A stretch of DNA of 64,000 nt, taken from the NCBI GenBank assembly GCA_022606135.1, contig JABYQN010000015.1, positions 372,001 to 436,000 of the forward strand, in the 5' to 3' direction. A program made the position numbers and the translations under genes. This document shows positions 35,101 through 46,528 of this stretch, one piece after another. Within the stretch, counting starts at the first letter, position 1; every line of letters starts with the position of its first letter. Source of the DNA: Fomes fomentarius (taxonomy: Eukaryota; Basidiomycota; Agaricomycetes; Polyporales; Polyporaceae). The notes under the pieces were generated by a model. The model had not been told where the DNA came from and ran no database searches. It was given only the letters and a program-made list of their open reading frames with translations.

Positions 35101-36128
35101 AGTGGTAATGGATAGCGAAGAATTAGCGCACAATGAAGAGTTAGAGCTAGCGCGTCTAACCAGTGTCGGTGATTGGATCTACACACACACGTGTCTTAGT
35201 GGCATAGAAAGTAAGGTATTCAGCAGAGCGTACACACTTCGTGGATAATAGGTACTCAGTGCCAGCGTTGCCGTGTGTGACGGCCGGGTCACAAAGTGAC
35301 CGCGTCACGGTTACCCACGGAGCCAAAAATACCGAGACCGGGCCTTGTCCACCCGTGAGGTTGAGGCTATGGGCGCTGTAACTACCTGGGAAAATGGGAC
35401 GGTTAGTCCAACGGTTGTGCGTGGTGCAATTCCCGCACGTTCCATTTTCAGCCAGGCGTTACACCGTGTCACGGCGACGTGTTGACTGGTGGTGTGCAAT
35501 CAGTTGATTGTACAGATCTCGGTGCATCAAGTCTCAGCTTACTCAAGTATCAGTTGACAGTGAGATACCGTAGATGACGATCGCGTTATCTTCGCTGCCA
35601 GCAGTGAGGGTCAAATTTGAAGTCCACATCAAACAACAAAGACACTTGTTGTGTGCAATCGTGACAGCATGTCACGTCTTACCTAAGCTCTCAGAGCCAA
35701 TCTGGGCAGCCGTGACGCTAGTTGTAGTTTGGAGGTTAGTTGACGTCGAGTAGCATACCAGCTGATTCTGGACATCAGGCTGACAATTGGCTTACTGCGT
35801 TCAGTACACCAGTGTATAGACTAACTGTTTTATTCGACCGAAAGAACAGACATGGGATCCGAGTCCGAACAAGTATACAACTCTGAGACGGGACGATATG
35901 CACTACCATTGAGTACTAATTCAGCGTCCGACAGCAGTGTTCCGCAAGAAATGGAGAAGGAGAAAGTGGTGATAACCAAACTATAAGATGATTAAGGCCT
36001 CGTTAACAAGGATATCTCATATGGGGGCTAAGAAACAAGGACGACACCGCAGACATTGCACGAGCGAACTCACATGAACCAGGCCTTAGGAAACCACGGC
36101 CATTGCTCGACGTGATGTGGAGGGTGCA
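35101..36128. other. Intergenic with one structured hairpin
   Basis: No gene recognised. At 35390-35449 an imperfect inverted repeat (GAAAATGGGACG against CGTTCCATTTTC, 11 of 12 paired) encloses a smaller stem (GTGCG and CGCAC). Acceptor- and D-arm-like words give it a tRNA-like look, but it has no anticodon arm. Confidence 0.4.
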
Positions 36129-37172
36129 CTACTCCGCCTCGTCCTCGGAGTAGTACGCTAGGTCCTCGCCATTCCAGTCGATTCTCCAGGCCCACTTCGT
36201 CAGGGCCGCTTCTATGGATACGTCAGGTTGGGATCATCACGAAGCAGGAAGATGCGACATACGGGTCTTATGCGCTTTCTCGCCAGCAAGCTCAGTCATG
36301 TGTTTGTGGAGCACGTCCCACCTGTTGGACTCCCTAGCACATCCCTTCGCCAGGCAGCGGTACTTCCAGCCGAGGTGTTCCATCTCAGAATGCCGCACGA
36401 TACTCGCCAGATCGCGCTGATCCTGGTCTTTGCACCCCTTGACTAGGCATTTGAACTGTACCGCCCGCCCCTTTCCCTTATTCTTGCTACCAGTGGGGGC
36501 AGCTACGACCTCGTTCTCCTTCCCCTTGCGATAATGTTCCCGAATGTGCTTGCGCACGGCCTCCACATCGGTTGGCGCAAGCATATGGTTGCACCCGGGT
36601 ATGCCACATATGGGGTTCCCGCGCGCAATACGGAATTTGCCAATGACAACTTCGCCGAATTTGGTATACTCCTCGAACGAACCTAAGGGTGGTGCAGGAG
36701 AGGGCTTCAACCGTTTGGCGACGCGAGCATCGTCATCGCGGCGATCAGCAGGACGCTTGCGAGAGTGCGTTTCTGCGGAGTGATTCGACAGCGGGAGGGA
36801 GGAACCACAAGATCCATCAACCGTGATGGCGGCTTCGTTGACCCGACGTTGGGGAACTTGATGTGCTCGTCGACGGGAAGCTGGACATAGAAAGAGATGA
36901 GTGGAGGAGCCGACCGGTCGATGAATTGACGTACATTCTGCGGCTACCCGATGAGGAGCTAGCTGCCCTTTAACGCGAACAGAGCGTCGTTGATCGATTT
37001 TGGCCTGACGGGCAGCATGATGACGTTCGGAGAGATTTTCACGAATCGCTTGAGGATGATCCTCACTTGAGGGCACTGGGGTGCAAGGACGGGAAGGCTC
37101 ACTGTCACTGTCGGTATCGGAGCCCGTCTCGTATTCCGGCTCGAGCCAGTAGGGCGGCATATAGGGCATCAT
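36129..37172 (-). CDS. C2H2-like zinc-finger protein
   Basis: About 312 residues, three exons: 37172-36935, 36880-36263 and 36211-36129. The first intron (54 bases, GTACGT...CCAG) is open in frame, so retention is possible. The second (GTATGT...ATAG) is needed to reach an acidic terminus ending SEDEAE. The N-terminus is acidic and Ser/Pro-rich (SDTDSDSEPSRP), followed by basic stretches such as SRKRPADRR. The C-terminal third has three Cys/His clusters: CGIPGCNHML..HIREH, CLVKGCKDQD..RHSEMEH and CLAKGCARES..LHKHM. Each fits C-x4-C-x(n)-H-x3/4-H. It is probably a nuclear DNA- or RNA-binding protein. I do not recognise a named family. Confidence 0.75.
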
Positions 37173-37270
37173 GACGGTGGATAGGTGGTAATGAGAAGTG
37201 AGGTGGTTAGAGAGATGACCGCGTTGAAGAGCTGGAGGGTAGTCAAGGTAATGGTTAGGGCAGATGAGTG

Positions 37271-37345
37271 GGTTGGTTAGGGCAGATGAGAGATGGGTTG
37301 GTTAGGGCAGATGAGAGATGGGTTGGTTAGGGCAGATGAGAAGTG
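37271..37345. repeat. 25-bp tandem repeat, three full copies
   Basis: Units of GGTTGGTTAGGGCAGATGAG plus five bases start at 37271, 37296 and 37321, with degenerate partial copies on both sides from about 37247. Each unit contains TTAGGG, but the spacing is not telomeric. The array lies 100 bases upstream of the zinc-finger start codon. Confidence 0.85.
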
Positions 37346-37999
37346 GGTTGTTAATGGAGGGATGACCGCGTTATGAGGAGAGCCGAAGAGCAGTCGAGAT
37401 ACTGGTTAGGGCAGAAGAGAGCAGTCCGCACGGGGTTAAAAGTGAACTCTCAGCCACAGAGCAAACGGATGTCAACAACGCGAACGCGGTGTTGGCCCGC
37501 GTCGTCGCGTAAGGCCTTTGTGTAACGTGACGGGTTTCCCCGCGCGACCGTCCATAGTCGCCTTCCACAACATCGGCTACCATCTGTCCCCTTTGTCAGT
37601 GTAGCCAATGTCTCTGGAACCTCAAACCGCCGCTCTCACCCTCATCATAACCGAGGCCTGACTTCTCGATCAACCCTTGAGACTGTTGACTTGCTGTACT
37701 CGCCGCCGGCCGATCAGCAACCTCGGGGCCTCGCACTTCATCCCCTCCTATTCAATATTTTTGGCTTCTGTGCCACCTGAAGATCGGTTTCGTAAAGCTT
37801 GGAGCATACCGGAGCAACGTAGGAGAATCGCGGTTTGACTGGATATGGGGCGAAGTCTGGGGGTGGGTTGGGGATATTGTGTAGTGGTAACAGTCGGCCA
37901 TGTACGTCCTCCCGTCCTCCTGTATATCCGGTTGCATCCTTCCGATACATCCGCGTTTCCATGCGTTCAGATGACCAGCACGATTGCTTGTGGTGGCCC

Positions 38000-40900
38000 G
38001 TCGGTCTTGCGGGCACCGCGACTTGACTCAACCCGGAGCGCATGCGCACGCGCACGCGGCACTCTTCAGCTTGACCTCTGTTATCCAGTCCCAAAGCATA
38101 TCGCCATCTATATCTCGCGAGCTAGTAGATGAGGCAGAGCCCGTTGGGCCGCCGACGCGTTGGGACGGGTACCGCGCTTCGTGCGCTCGGACACACCCTG
38201 TGAGCAATCTCGTTTCGTACGTCGCTCTGGTCCGTTATACGCCATGATCCCGGTCCAACTGTCTTCCCTGCTGGAACTGTGCGTGGGGTTGAGCGCACCG
38301 GTGACGCTCGATTCGTCCTCGCCGGAGGGGGATAGTGCCTAGTGGATCTTCCCTTATTTCGACGACGAGTCCCCTTCCGATGAGGAGTAAACTCCGCGTC
38401 TGACCTGCCTATCCCTGCAGGGAGTCAGCAATATCAGTCTACGCACAGGTATTTGAGACTTACGGCGACTTGCCGCCCCATACGGCGGAACTGGTGCTCC
38501 GACGATGACAGCGGTTTATCGGGCTGTATCGCGGCGCACGGTGACAAGTGTCGACATCCTGGGCACCATCGCCCACCTGCTCGGGCTCGACGAGAATGTC
38601 GCGGGCGTGACCTTTCTCGCGTTTGCATACCATATGCATGTGCTATGATTCGAAGCAGTGGAGTCACCTCATAGCGCGTTTCAAGACCAGAGACTGGACG
38701 TGTCAGTCACATTCGACAGTCTGCATGTCAATTCTGTGAGTACCTTATCAGCTTCCTCCGATACCCATTGATTCCGTGTACACAAGGACATCCGCTATAG
38801 GGGAGACTGTGCGTGGCGCCAGCACGGGATATGATGCACAGACTCAGGAGTACTGCTATCTGAGGGCAAGAGTTGGGAGCGCGAAGCCCTTATGCAATAT
38901 ACCAGTATTCTATGAAATAGAATTGGTGCTCTGGTATTTTCAGAACCGTCAGAATATACTTTGTACATCTGTGGGTAGACCAAGTCAGCTGAAGAAATTT
39001 TCGCGTTTGGTGAAAGGACTTCCTTGCGCCTTCACTCACTTACTTGGAGCCATACTCCAGTCTCCATCAGGTATGCAAATAACGATTGTCTCAACCACGC
39101 TGGCAATGTAGACACACCGTGGATGTTGCGTCGGAGGTCGAGGAGCGGGCAAGTCGCGGAGCTGACGCCCGTGAACATCTTGGCTTCACACCACGACATT
39201 GGTGCCACCTCTGGTCTTTCCCTTTTGCCTGCCTCCTCTCGAGACCAAAGCCATCTTGTTGACAATGAACTAGCCTAGTTTCTAGGCCAGTGGCGAAGCG
39301 CTTGGGACAATACCTCAGCCACCGTTCGACCATAGCCCACTCGTCCGCCAACGCTGTACGAATCCACGCGGTCGGATGGAGTCGGTTCGGATGGGACATA
39401 TGGTACAGGGTCGACTGTAGGGTTCCATATGCTTGGTTATCACCAAATGGTGTGTAGTGTCTTAGTTATTTTCTTTCCAAGTGTTGCGCAGTCAAGTTGT
39501 AGCATTCAGATCCCCCCGCTTCGAATCGATGCATGCCACTTTATCCACTTTTCTAAGCCATCTCGTTGTACGAGTCACATCTTATGAGGCGCAAGCGTTG
39601 TCGCAACTCTTCATACTTGCGGCTTCGACGCGACTATAGAGTTGCAAGTTTATACTTCGGGCGCGCTAGGTACTAAGTATACGCCGCACATCATCTGTTA
39701 CTCTATTAAGCCTCTATCAGCCATGCAACTCATCCTCGCCTCGCAATCATCACCTCCTCTTGTGTGCATCTGGCCACGTTCTCATGGTGACTGCAATGTT
39801 GAGGTCAAGACGCGAGGATGGTTATAAGCGCCATATACTTCACTGTACACTCTACGTGGCGTTGCGCTCAAGATAGTTGGATAGAGTTCAAAGTGGCCGT
39901 TCCTTGCTGTCTCCGCTATGATCGCTCAAGTACTCAAGCTCATCCTTCGAGAGAGAAGACTGCCTTAGGTTGTGGTCTCCTCACCATGGGTGCACGTCCG
40001 AACGATATCTGAAGTCCACTTCGCTCTGGTCAGCCAACTGCGGGAGTGCAGGCGCGGAGCTTACTGGTGACCGGTGGCCGGCCCACTGGGAAACACGCTG
40101 TCGCAGGCTCACATTACACGAAGTGATCGGAACTCGTACAACAACGTCGTATGCGGCTATCCGGGTGGCAATCACTTGACTGAATGGATCTGAAGCGGCA
40201 GCGGTGTGTACCGACGTCTAGGCACTCGCTGCATACGAGCTTAGACAGGATTTCTCGAATGTGTAAACGAGTTACGGCCATCTGCGAGGGCGCGCGAAGT
40301 GGATGATGGCGAGATGCAACAAGACCCCACTCTCGCCATGTGAGTCCATGTTCAGCGGGCCAGGGGAGGCTTGCAGCACTGATATAAAATATCGTTCATT
40401 CTCGCAGATCTGGACGCTGTTGTTCTCTCACGGCGGCGTTCATATGGATGCTGAGCAATCCTTCGTCGACCGGAGTGGTATTGCCGACTGCTTATGCACC
40501 ACAGTGCCCGTTCCAGGGACCAGCCAAAGCGAGATTGAAGGTAGTGACAGACTTCCGAGGCCTCCGGACATGCAAGGGAGATGCTGCTATCGTGTGCTGG
40601 AGGAAGTCCCTTCCGGTGGTGTTGCTTCCATCTCTTCTCAGATTGTCCATGAAGTTGACTTCCTCGGACATCATCTCCCTCACCTTGAAACCCGAAGTCC
40701 AAGCCCGCACTATCTTCTGTTCGCTTGGCCAAGTGAGCTCTTCCTATCGAGGCTTCGAAGATGGAACCCAAGCACTTGATGACTAATAACCATCACGCTC
40801 GGACGACGGATATGTGGACAGAGCGGATATGTGGACCTGAGAATGGATATGTGGACAACAACGGATATGTGGCAAGAGCGAATATGTCTACGCTGCCATT

Positions 40901-41136
40901 CGTGAGTCTGTCACGGATCACGGTCGCAGTACGTGGTGACTGAATAGCATCTGTGAACGACGACAGCAATTGGCTTAGCCGTGGAAGTTGGTCAATCCAC
41001 GCGACGCAGCAATGTAACCGTGACGCAAGGACTATCTCAAGTGCCATTTATGATGGACCTACGGGGTACAAACTCTCAACGAGCTCGTCCCATGACATCG
41101 TCCGTCTTCTCTTTGAGCTGCGTTCACGGGCGTGCG
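38000..41136. other. Non-coding or decayed block of copy A
   Basis: No intact gene. Short frames on the plus strand, such as one reading HIAIYISRASR near 38100, are mirrored in copy B but are broken in both. They may derive from a gene lost before the duplication. I cannot name it. Confidence 0.4.
40807..40890 (+). repeat. Short tandem repeat of a GGATATGTGGAC unit
   Basis: Five degenerate copies of CGGATATGTGGAC spaced by 17-20 bases. The last reads CGAATATGTCTACGCTGCCATTC, which is the loop and right arm of the hairpin found at the same place in copy B (51424-51480). Confidence 0.7.
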
Positions 41137-42836
41137 ATGCGAGCATTTGCACTCGCTGCGCTCCTGCTGGCCTTCCCGCTGAACGCTCGGCCTTCCCCTC
41201 AGGTCACCTTCGGGAACTCTACCATCACCGGTCTTGCTACGATAGTAGGCTGTTCTGCCGCATTGGACCATTCGGCTTCCCTCAGGGGAGCGAGGCAGAT
41301 CAAAAGGGTGCACTCAATCTTGGTCTGAAGGATCAGCTGGCCGGTCTTCGTTGGGTGCAATCCCATATCTCCGCATTTGGCGGTGATCCCACAAAGGTAA
41401 GCTGCGCCATTAATAAGGCTGCACTTCCTGATTCAGAGGCACTGCCCATCAGGTCACCGTCTTCGGAGAGAGCGCAGGTGCGATCTCGATCGGAGACTTG
41501 TACCTCAACTCAGGATAAGAGAATCTTGCGCGTGCCGCGGTGCGTACTCGTTCGCGCAGCGCGATTCCTGTATACTCGACTGCGCTCTGATGTGGCTGTT
41601 CGACGCCTGACAGATCTTCGAGTCAGGCTTCGCAATTATGCTCCATGCTGTCGAAGCATCCCGCCATCAGGTGGTATGGGACACATTCGTGTCAACGATC
41701 ACTGCCTGTGCAAACACGTCCGAGGGCGATACCTTCTTGTGCGTGCAGAGCGTGGAGACCGGATCCCTACTCACCGCATGGCAGCAGACCGTCGGCTCGT
41801 TCTTACAGTCGTTCCTATTCGTCCCCGTCCTCGACGGCCCCAATGGTAACATCCCGGACCTTCCGTTGAAGCTTCTGGCGACCGGAAAGTGCTCGAAGAT
41901 CATTGCTGGTACAAACTTAGATGAAGGTCCGTTCTCCGCTCTCCGCTCTTTGTCCGCCCTCACACCTTTTCTCCTGACCAGATTAATCGCGCGTTGTGAA
42001 TACATCTAGGGACGACGTCCATACCGACGACGATATCCACCGAGCAGGAGGTCGTCCAGTCAATCGCTATGCAGAACGTCCCCTTCGCTGACCCACCACC
42101 AAGTTCCAAGAAGATGTCGCGACTCTGATGGAACTGTATCCGACATTGGGCTCGCCTTTCGGGACAGGTCACGAGACGTTCGCGCTAAACAAGCACATAT
42201 AAGCGTGCATCTGCGATTATCGGGGATGTGACTTTCCAGGCGATACGAAGGCAGTGGATCCAGGCTGCTACTACTGCGGGAGTCCAGGGTTCGGGTGTCT
42301 GTTCGATGATCCGAACACGGTATTGAATCCTGTCAAAGGAGGTGAGCACTGCGCGTATCTGGGGACTCAGACGAGCTCGCTGATTTTCGCGGTGCTTTCA
42401 TAATGGCTCATATCAGTGAAGCCACGTATGTATATAGGGAAGTAGCTGCGTCCGACGCGAACTCCGGAGAGCGGCTGCACAGTCAAGCGATGCTCGATCA
42501 TTGGATTTCTTTCGCTGTCAACTTGACTCCGAACGACGGCAAGGGTCTCTCAAGTACGTCACTCTCATGTTGCACATTAGCCGCTTAATCCTCAATCTCT
42601 CTCTGCACTTGTAGAAACGAACTGGCCCAAGTAACAGCCCAGTCAACAGGTATGTAGTCCAATGCCTCACTGTGTATGATAGGAATGCTCACACGGCGTG
42701 CTTCGTAGGTATTACTCCAATTTGACACGACGAACTTCACGTCAAATCTGTCGTTCGCGAGCTTCTCTACCATTCCCGATGACTATCGCTCGAGGAAGAT
42801 CTCGTGCATCAATTCCGTGGCTCTAGAAGAACAGAT
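41137..42836 (+). pseudogene. Carboxylesterase type B, internally deleted copy
   Basis: Copy A of the esterase at 51740-53983. The signal-peptide exon (MRAFALAALLLAFPLNA, then PQVTFGNSTITGLAT) runs straight into CRIGPFGFPQGSEADQKGAL, skipping about 500 bases. The lost part includes the EDCLTLNVF and YGGGF oxyanion-hole exons. The FGESAGAISIG nucleophile block, the IFESG and LLTAWQQT exons and the KGLSS region can still be read. A frameshift near 42100 breaks the ADPPP block, and the C-terminus carries further indels. With the oxyanion hole gone it cannot be an active esterase. Confidence 0.85.
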
Positions 42837-43830
42837 GACGGTTCTATGCTGTTATACGGACGTTGGTACGGAGCTAATTGCTGCGTAGACATCGCATTCC
42901 TTCCTAACAACATTCTCATCATTGTGGTCGTCGCTCCCTGATACTCGTTCCTTTTTCAAAATGTTATCATCCTCATATCCGTCGCTCCCTGATACTCATC
43001 AAATCAACAACGATATCGACTGAGATGGGCGAAACAATGAAGCAGGAGCCTATCCAAACTGAGTCATAGTAGCATGTTCGTGGCGAAGCTGCCACCTCAT
43101 CTGAGACACAGACGCACGTGCGCCTGTGTGTGAAAGCGACTTCTCAACTTGTCTTACCTCATCCCTTATTCGTCCCATGATGTCGTCGCAGACTACACTC
43201 GTATCACAGTCCCATATCGCAACTCACGTAGAAAGTAACCCACTGCCACTGTTTGACCCTCTGTACTACGCAGATACACGTGCACAAGCCAGAGACCTGT
43301 GTCGTTGGAGGAGTCCTGACGTCCTTGCTATGCTCTCTCTGCCACTTGCATCAGGAGATTCCAAATTCGATGGAGACCAAGATGTGTCATAAGCTGAACA
43401 TATACCCGCCCATTGACACAAGCTCGGTTCGTTCCGGCGGAGAGTTGAGGTCGACACAGGAGTGAGCCTTCCAGGAGCCTGAGGTGAGCACCGAACGTAT
43501 GGTCATCCCGGCCAGTGGCACTGGCGGAGCAGCAGGATATCCCGATTGCGTTGAAGACACGCGAGTCGGCAGAAATTAGATCAACACTTCCTCCGCCATG
43601 TTGAGGCGATAACTTGTGACAGAGTGGAGGAGCTTCTGTCTGTGACAACAACAGAACATCTATGACATCAGCTGGATGTATATACGAGGTTGGATCCCAT
43701 GTGTATATGCGGATATCATCACGCACCTCACATCCGGTACGTCCAACATTGCAAGGCATGCACCTCATCCCTAGCTTGTGTTTCCTCTCTCTTCCCTCGC
43801 TTTGAGCCTCCACTTCAGGGGCGTTGCAGC
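42837..43830. other. Intergenic part of copy A
   Basis: Matches the stretch at about 53990-54955 in copy B. It contains the presumed promoter of the PPPY gene, with a GTATATA at about 43677. Nothing else is recognised. Confidence 0.45.
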
Positions 43831-45150
43831 ATGTCAAGTCCCGGTTTTCGCTTCACCTCCATTCCGGATATCATTCAATGTGTCACAGCAAACATCACCT
43901 GGACAGGTGGCACTCCTCCTTATGCCATTCAAATTAATCCTCCAGAGGAGTCAGGAGGTGAAGTCTCACCCATGGTGCGGGCTATCTTGCCTGAAGGCCA
44001 CCTTGTAGAGCGCATGGCGTTCATTCCACAAGATGGGATCGTACCAAATCTCTATACGACGGCATACTTCCTCTGGACTCCGGTCTTTCCTGGTGGCACC
44101 CAAGGAAATATCACGGTTTTCGATCACCAAATGCAGAATATCTCGGCTAGTTACGTTGTTTCGAGCAACTCATCTCCAAGCTGTGTCGATCGACCCTTGT
44201 CGACGTCGCAATTGGGCGCTGAGTCACCCGGTCCAGAAGGTCCTTCTTCAGGCCAATCCACTTCGAAGTCAAGCACTACGAGGTTTGAGCCGCCTTCTTC
44301 TATTCATGTCTCCTCTTCATCACGTTCCTTACAGCCCTCTTTCATACACTCCGACCTTCACATCTGCGAGCGGTCCTCCTCAACAGACTAGCTCGGAATC
44401 TTCCGGATTGTACTCATCTACCTCCTCTTCGGTGTCACATCTCGCAACGGAAACTGCCCCATTAAAGCACCAGAGTACTCACTCTGCAATGATCGGGGGG
44501 ATCACGGCTGCGATTACATTGGCCACGGTTGTTCCACTCATTACCCTTGGAGTGATTATTTTGAGGTGTATTCTGGGGCACAGGCGAAGAAAGGGTTTGT
44601 GCCTCTGTGTATGTTCTATTAGAGTATGACTGAATCGTACTCCTTAGGGTCCGACATAGTGTCTCCCTGGCTGTCACCTCCTCGTTCAGATCGTGATTCA
44701 CATGCACCTCTTTCCGTGAAGAGAGGTCTCATTATGACACAATCCGGGATATCGACGCTACATCATTCGCCAGAGATGTCCGGCGAGACCTATGACTCGA
44801 TCTCCACACCTGGAGAATTTTCGAATGATCCTTCCATGGACTCTCTCCGTACGCTTCCCGCTAACGAATACTCTCTCCCAATAATGCACACCGACGTACA
44901 GGATGCTGGGTCGAGAGTCGTTGGACTGCGTCTTCCTTCGATAATCACGCAGCCTCAAGTTTGCTATGGAGTGGGAGAGGCGAGACCAATGCATAGCTTA
45001 TACATGCCCTGTTGGCAAATGGCACGGGGAAGGACACGAAGAGTCGAGATTGATGGAGGAGTGAGTCTTGCTGGTGGTGCACTCAGAGATGTAGATCAAA
45101 TGAGCGATTCGATCGGTTCGACCCTCCCTCCCCCTTATCCGCAACATTGA
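43831..45150 (+). CDS. Single-pass membrane protein with PPPY tail (copy A)
   Basis: Probable single-pass surface protein, function unknown. The ectodomain begins MSSPGFRF and has a beta-rich block with IIQCVTANITWTGGTPPYAIQI and a YFLWTPVFPGGTQGNITVFD segment. A Ser/Thr/Pro-rich stalk, a membrane helix (ITLATVVPLITLGVIILRCIL) and a long cytoplasmic tail ending STLPPPYPQH follow. The coding frame changes between ectodomain and helix. A 52-base intron (44283-44334, GTTTGA...TTACAG, phase 2) would restore it exactly, giving exons 43831-44282, 44335-44594 and 44648-45150 and about 404 residues. Copy B has no need of this intron. The alternative is a frameshifted pseudogene. No ordinary signal peptide is seen at this start. 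Confidence 0.65.
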
Positions 45151-46528
45151 CTCGCTGTTTCAAGTTGCTCATTCGTACCATGTCCACTAGGTAGTGTGGG
45201 CGTCTGTTGTTTCTGCATGACCACGCTGACTACATACTCTCGTCAGCAGCTATGCATGTTGGGCATTCCATCTCATTTGACATCACTCCTGGCACGTCCA
45301 CGAGACAGTTCTTCGTCGTCGCACATCCACCGACGTGTATGTGTCCCCACTCTCTCTGTAGCTTGACACTCGCGAATACGTGTATTCTCATCTTCTCTAC
45401 TTCTTCCCCAGTATTCCCCGGTCCTTTTACTACATTAGCATAGTCATCCTGTCCATCCTGATATTTACCTAAGGTCATTTACTGTGAAATGTATATCAAA
45501 ACCAGAAGTCCTGTTTTGGTCTTCCGACCACCATGTTAAGTTATGCCGCGCAAGAGATCGACTGTCACAGGATACATGTTTGGCTGGGGGATCAGTAGGT
45601 GAATGATGCATTTACACTCTATAGCCCTCAAGTGATATATCTCCTTAGTCTTGGTTTCATCAAGCACCGTATATAGAGATAGAAGGAACGGTTACACCAG
45701 CACCTAGGGTTAGACTTTGGCGAGACATTGGGCGGATAAATCACGGCTGGTTAACATCATCCACCTCAGTCGTCTCTTCTACATAATCCTTAATGTTAAT
45801 TATCGAGGGCAGCATTCTGGGACATCTGTATATCTCCCTAGCACTGTGTTACCGATTTCTACATGCCGCTATCGTGCAATAGAGAGATTAGCGCATATAT
45901 AACTGATCTCACATGAGAAAGTCAGGCTTCTCCTGATGGACCTCTGATGAGATGGGATGCTTGTAGCACCAGGGAAAAACACCGGGTCAGACAGGACTAA
46001 AATTAGGTGTGTGTGACCGATATCTCTAGTTTGCTGATTGATGAACAATTAGATCAGTACGTATCGAGGGACAAGATGTGGCGTACCCCATGAGCCTATG
46101 TGGGCTGGATGTGTCACACATGCCATTGAGCTGAGGTGTAGTTGAGAAGCATAGAACCTGTTGTAAACTTTGTCTTGTGCAGGTATGAGCATTGTGATAG
46201 GCTTGCATTGATAACCTAGCATGGCTTTAGTGTGCTAGTTACGTGTTGCCTCGGTTCCGACTGTGCATCCTGAGTCGATGGTGGCTGTGAGAAAATGACA
46301 TGGCCTCTACGTGCATAGCTATGACTGACATCCTCCTCGGATATATACTGGCAAGCTGGTTCGGCATTTTACATTTCATATCCCCCATAAACTTCCTCTC
46401 AAGCACAAGAAGCACTTCAACTCTGGTAGTCTCTACACTTGCAGAACCTCGAATAATGGCTGAGCAGACACTATCACCCTTTTGCTTCTTCCCTTTCTCA
46501 TTTTACAGGCCACAATTCGACCCATTTA
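45151..46528. other. Intergenic, end of copy A and promoter of next gene
   Basis: The first 470 bases match the 3' flank of the copy B gene. Beyond 45620 nothing is recognised. A TATATA occurs at 46342-46347, about 185 bases before the next ATG. Confidence 0.4.

Larger units (their letters stand above)
37840..45620. repeat. Segmental duplication, copy A
   Basis: This segment is repeated in direct orientation at about 48300-56830. Matching landmarks include GTGGTGGCCCGTCGG (37990 and 48420), GAGGGCAAGAGTTGGGA (38862 and 49168) and ATGCAACTCATCCTCGC (39723 and 50029). GATGATGGCGAGATG (40302 and 50638), the esterase (41137 and 51740), the PPPY membrane gene (43831 and 54956) and its 3' flank also match. 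Order is conserved throughout. Copy A is shorter, partly because of a deletion inside the esterase. Boundaries are approximate. Confidence 0.88.

Noticed and set aside
35390..35455. tRNA gene
   Set aside because: A 7-base acceptor-like stem and a D-arm-like word are present, but there is no anticodon arm and the T arm does not sit next to the acceptor stem.
37271..37345. Telomeric or subtelomeric repeat
   Set aside because: TTAGGG occurs once per 25-base unit only, inside a longer unrelated unit.
39642..40786. Small secreted protein genes starting MQLILA in both duplication copies
   Set aside because: The frames diverge and stop early in both copies and show no conserved protein-level signal beyond nucleotide identity.
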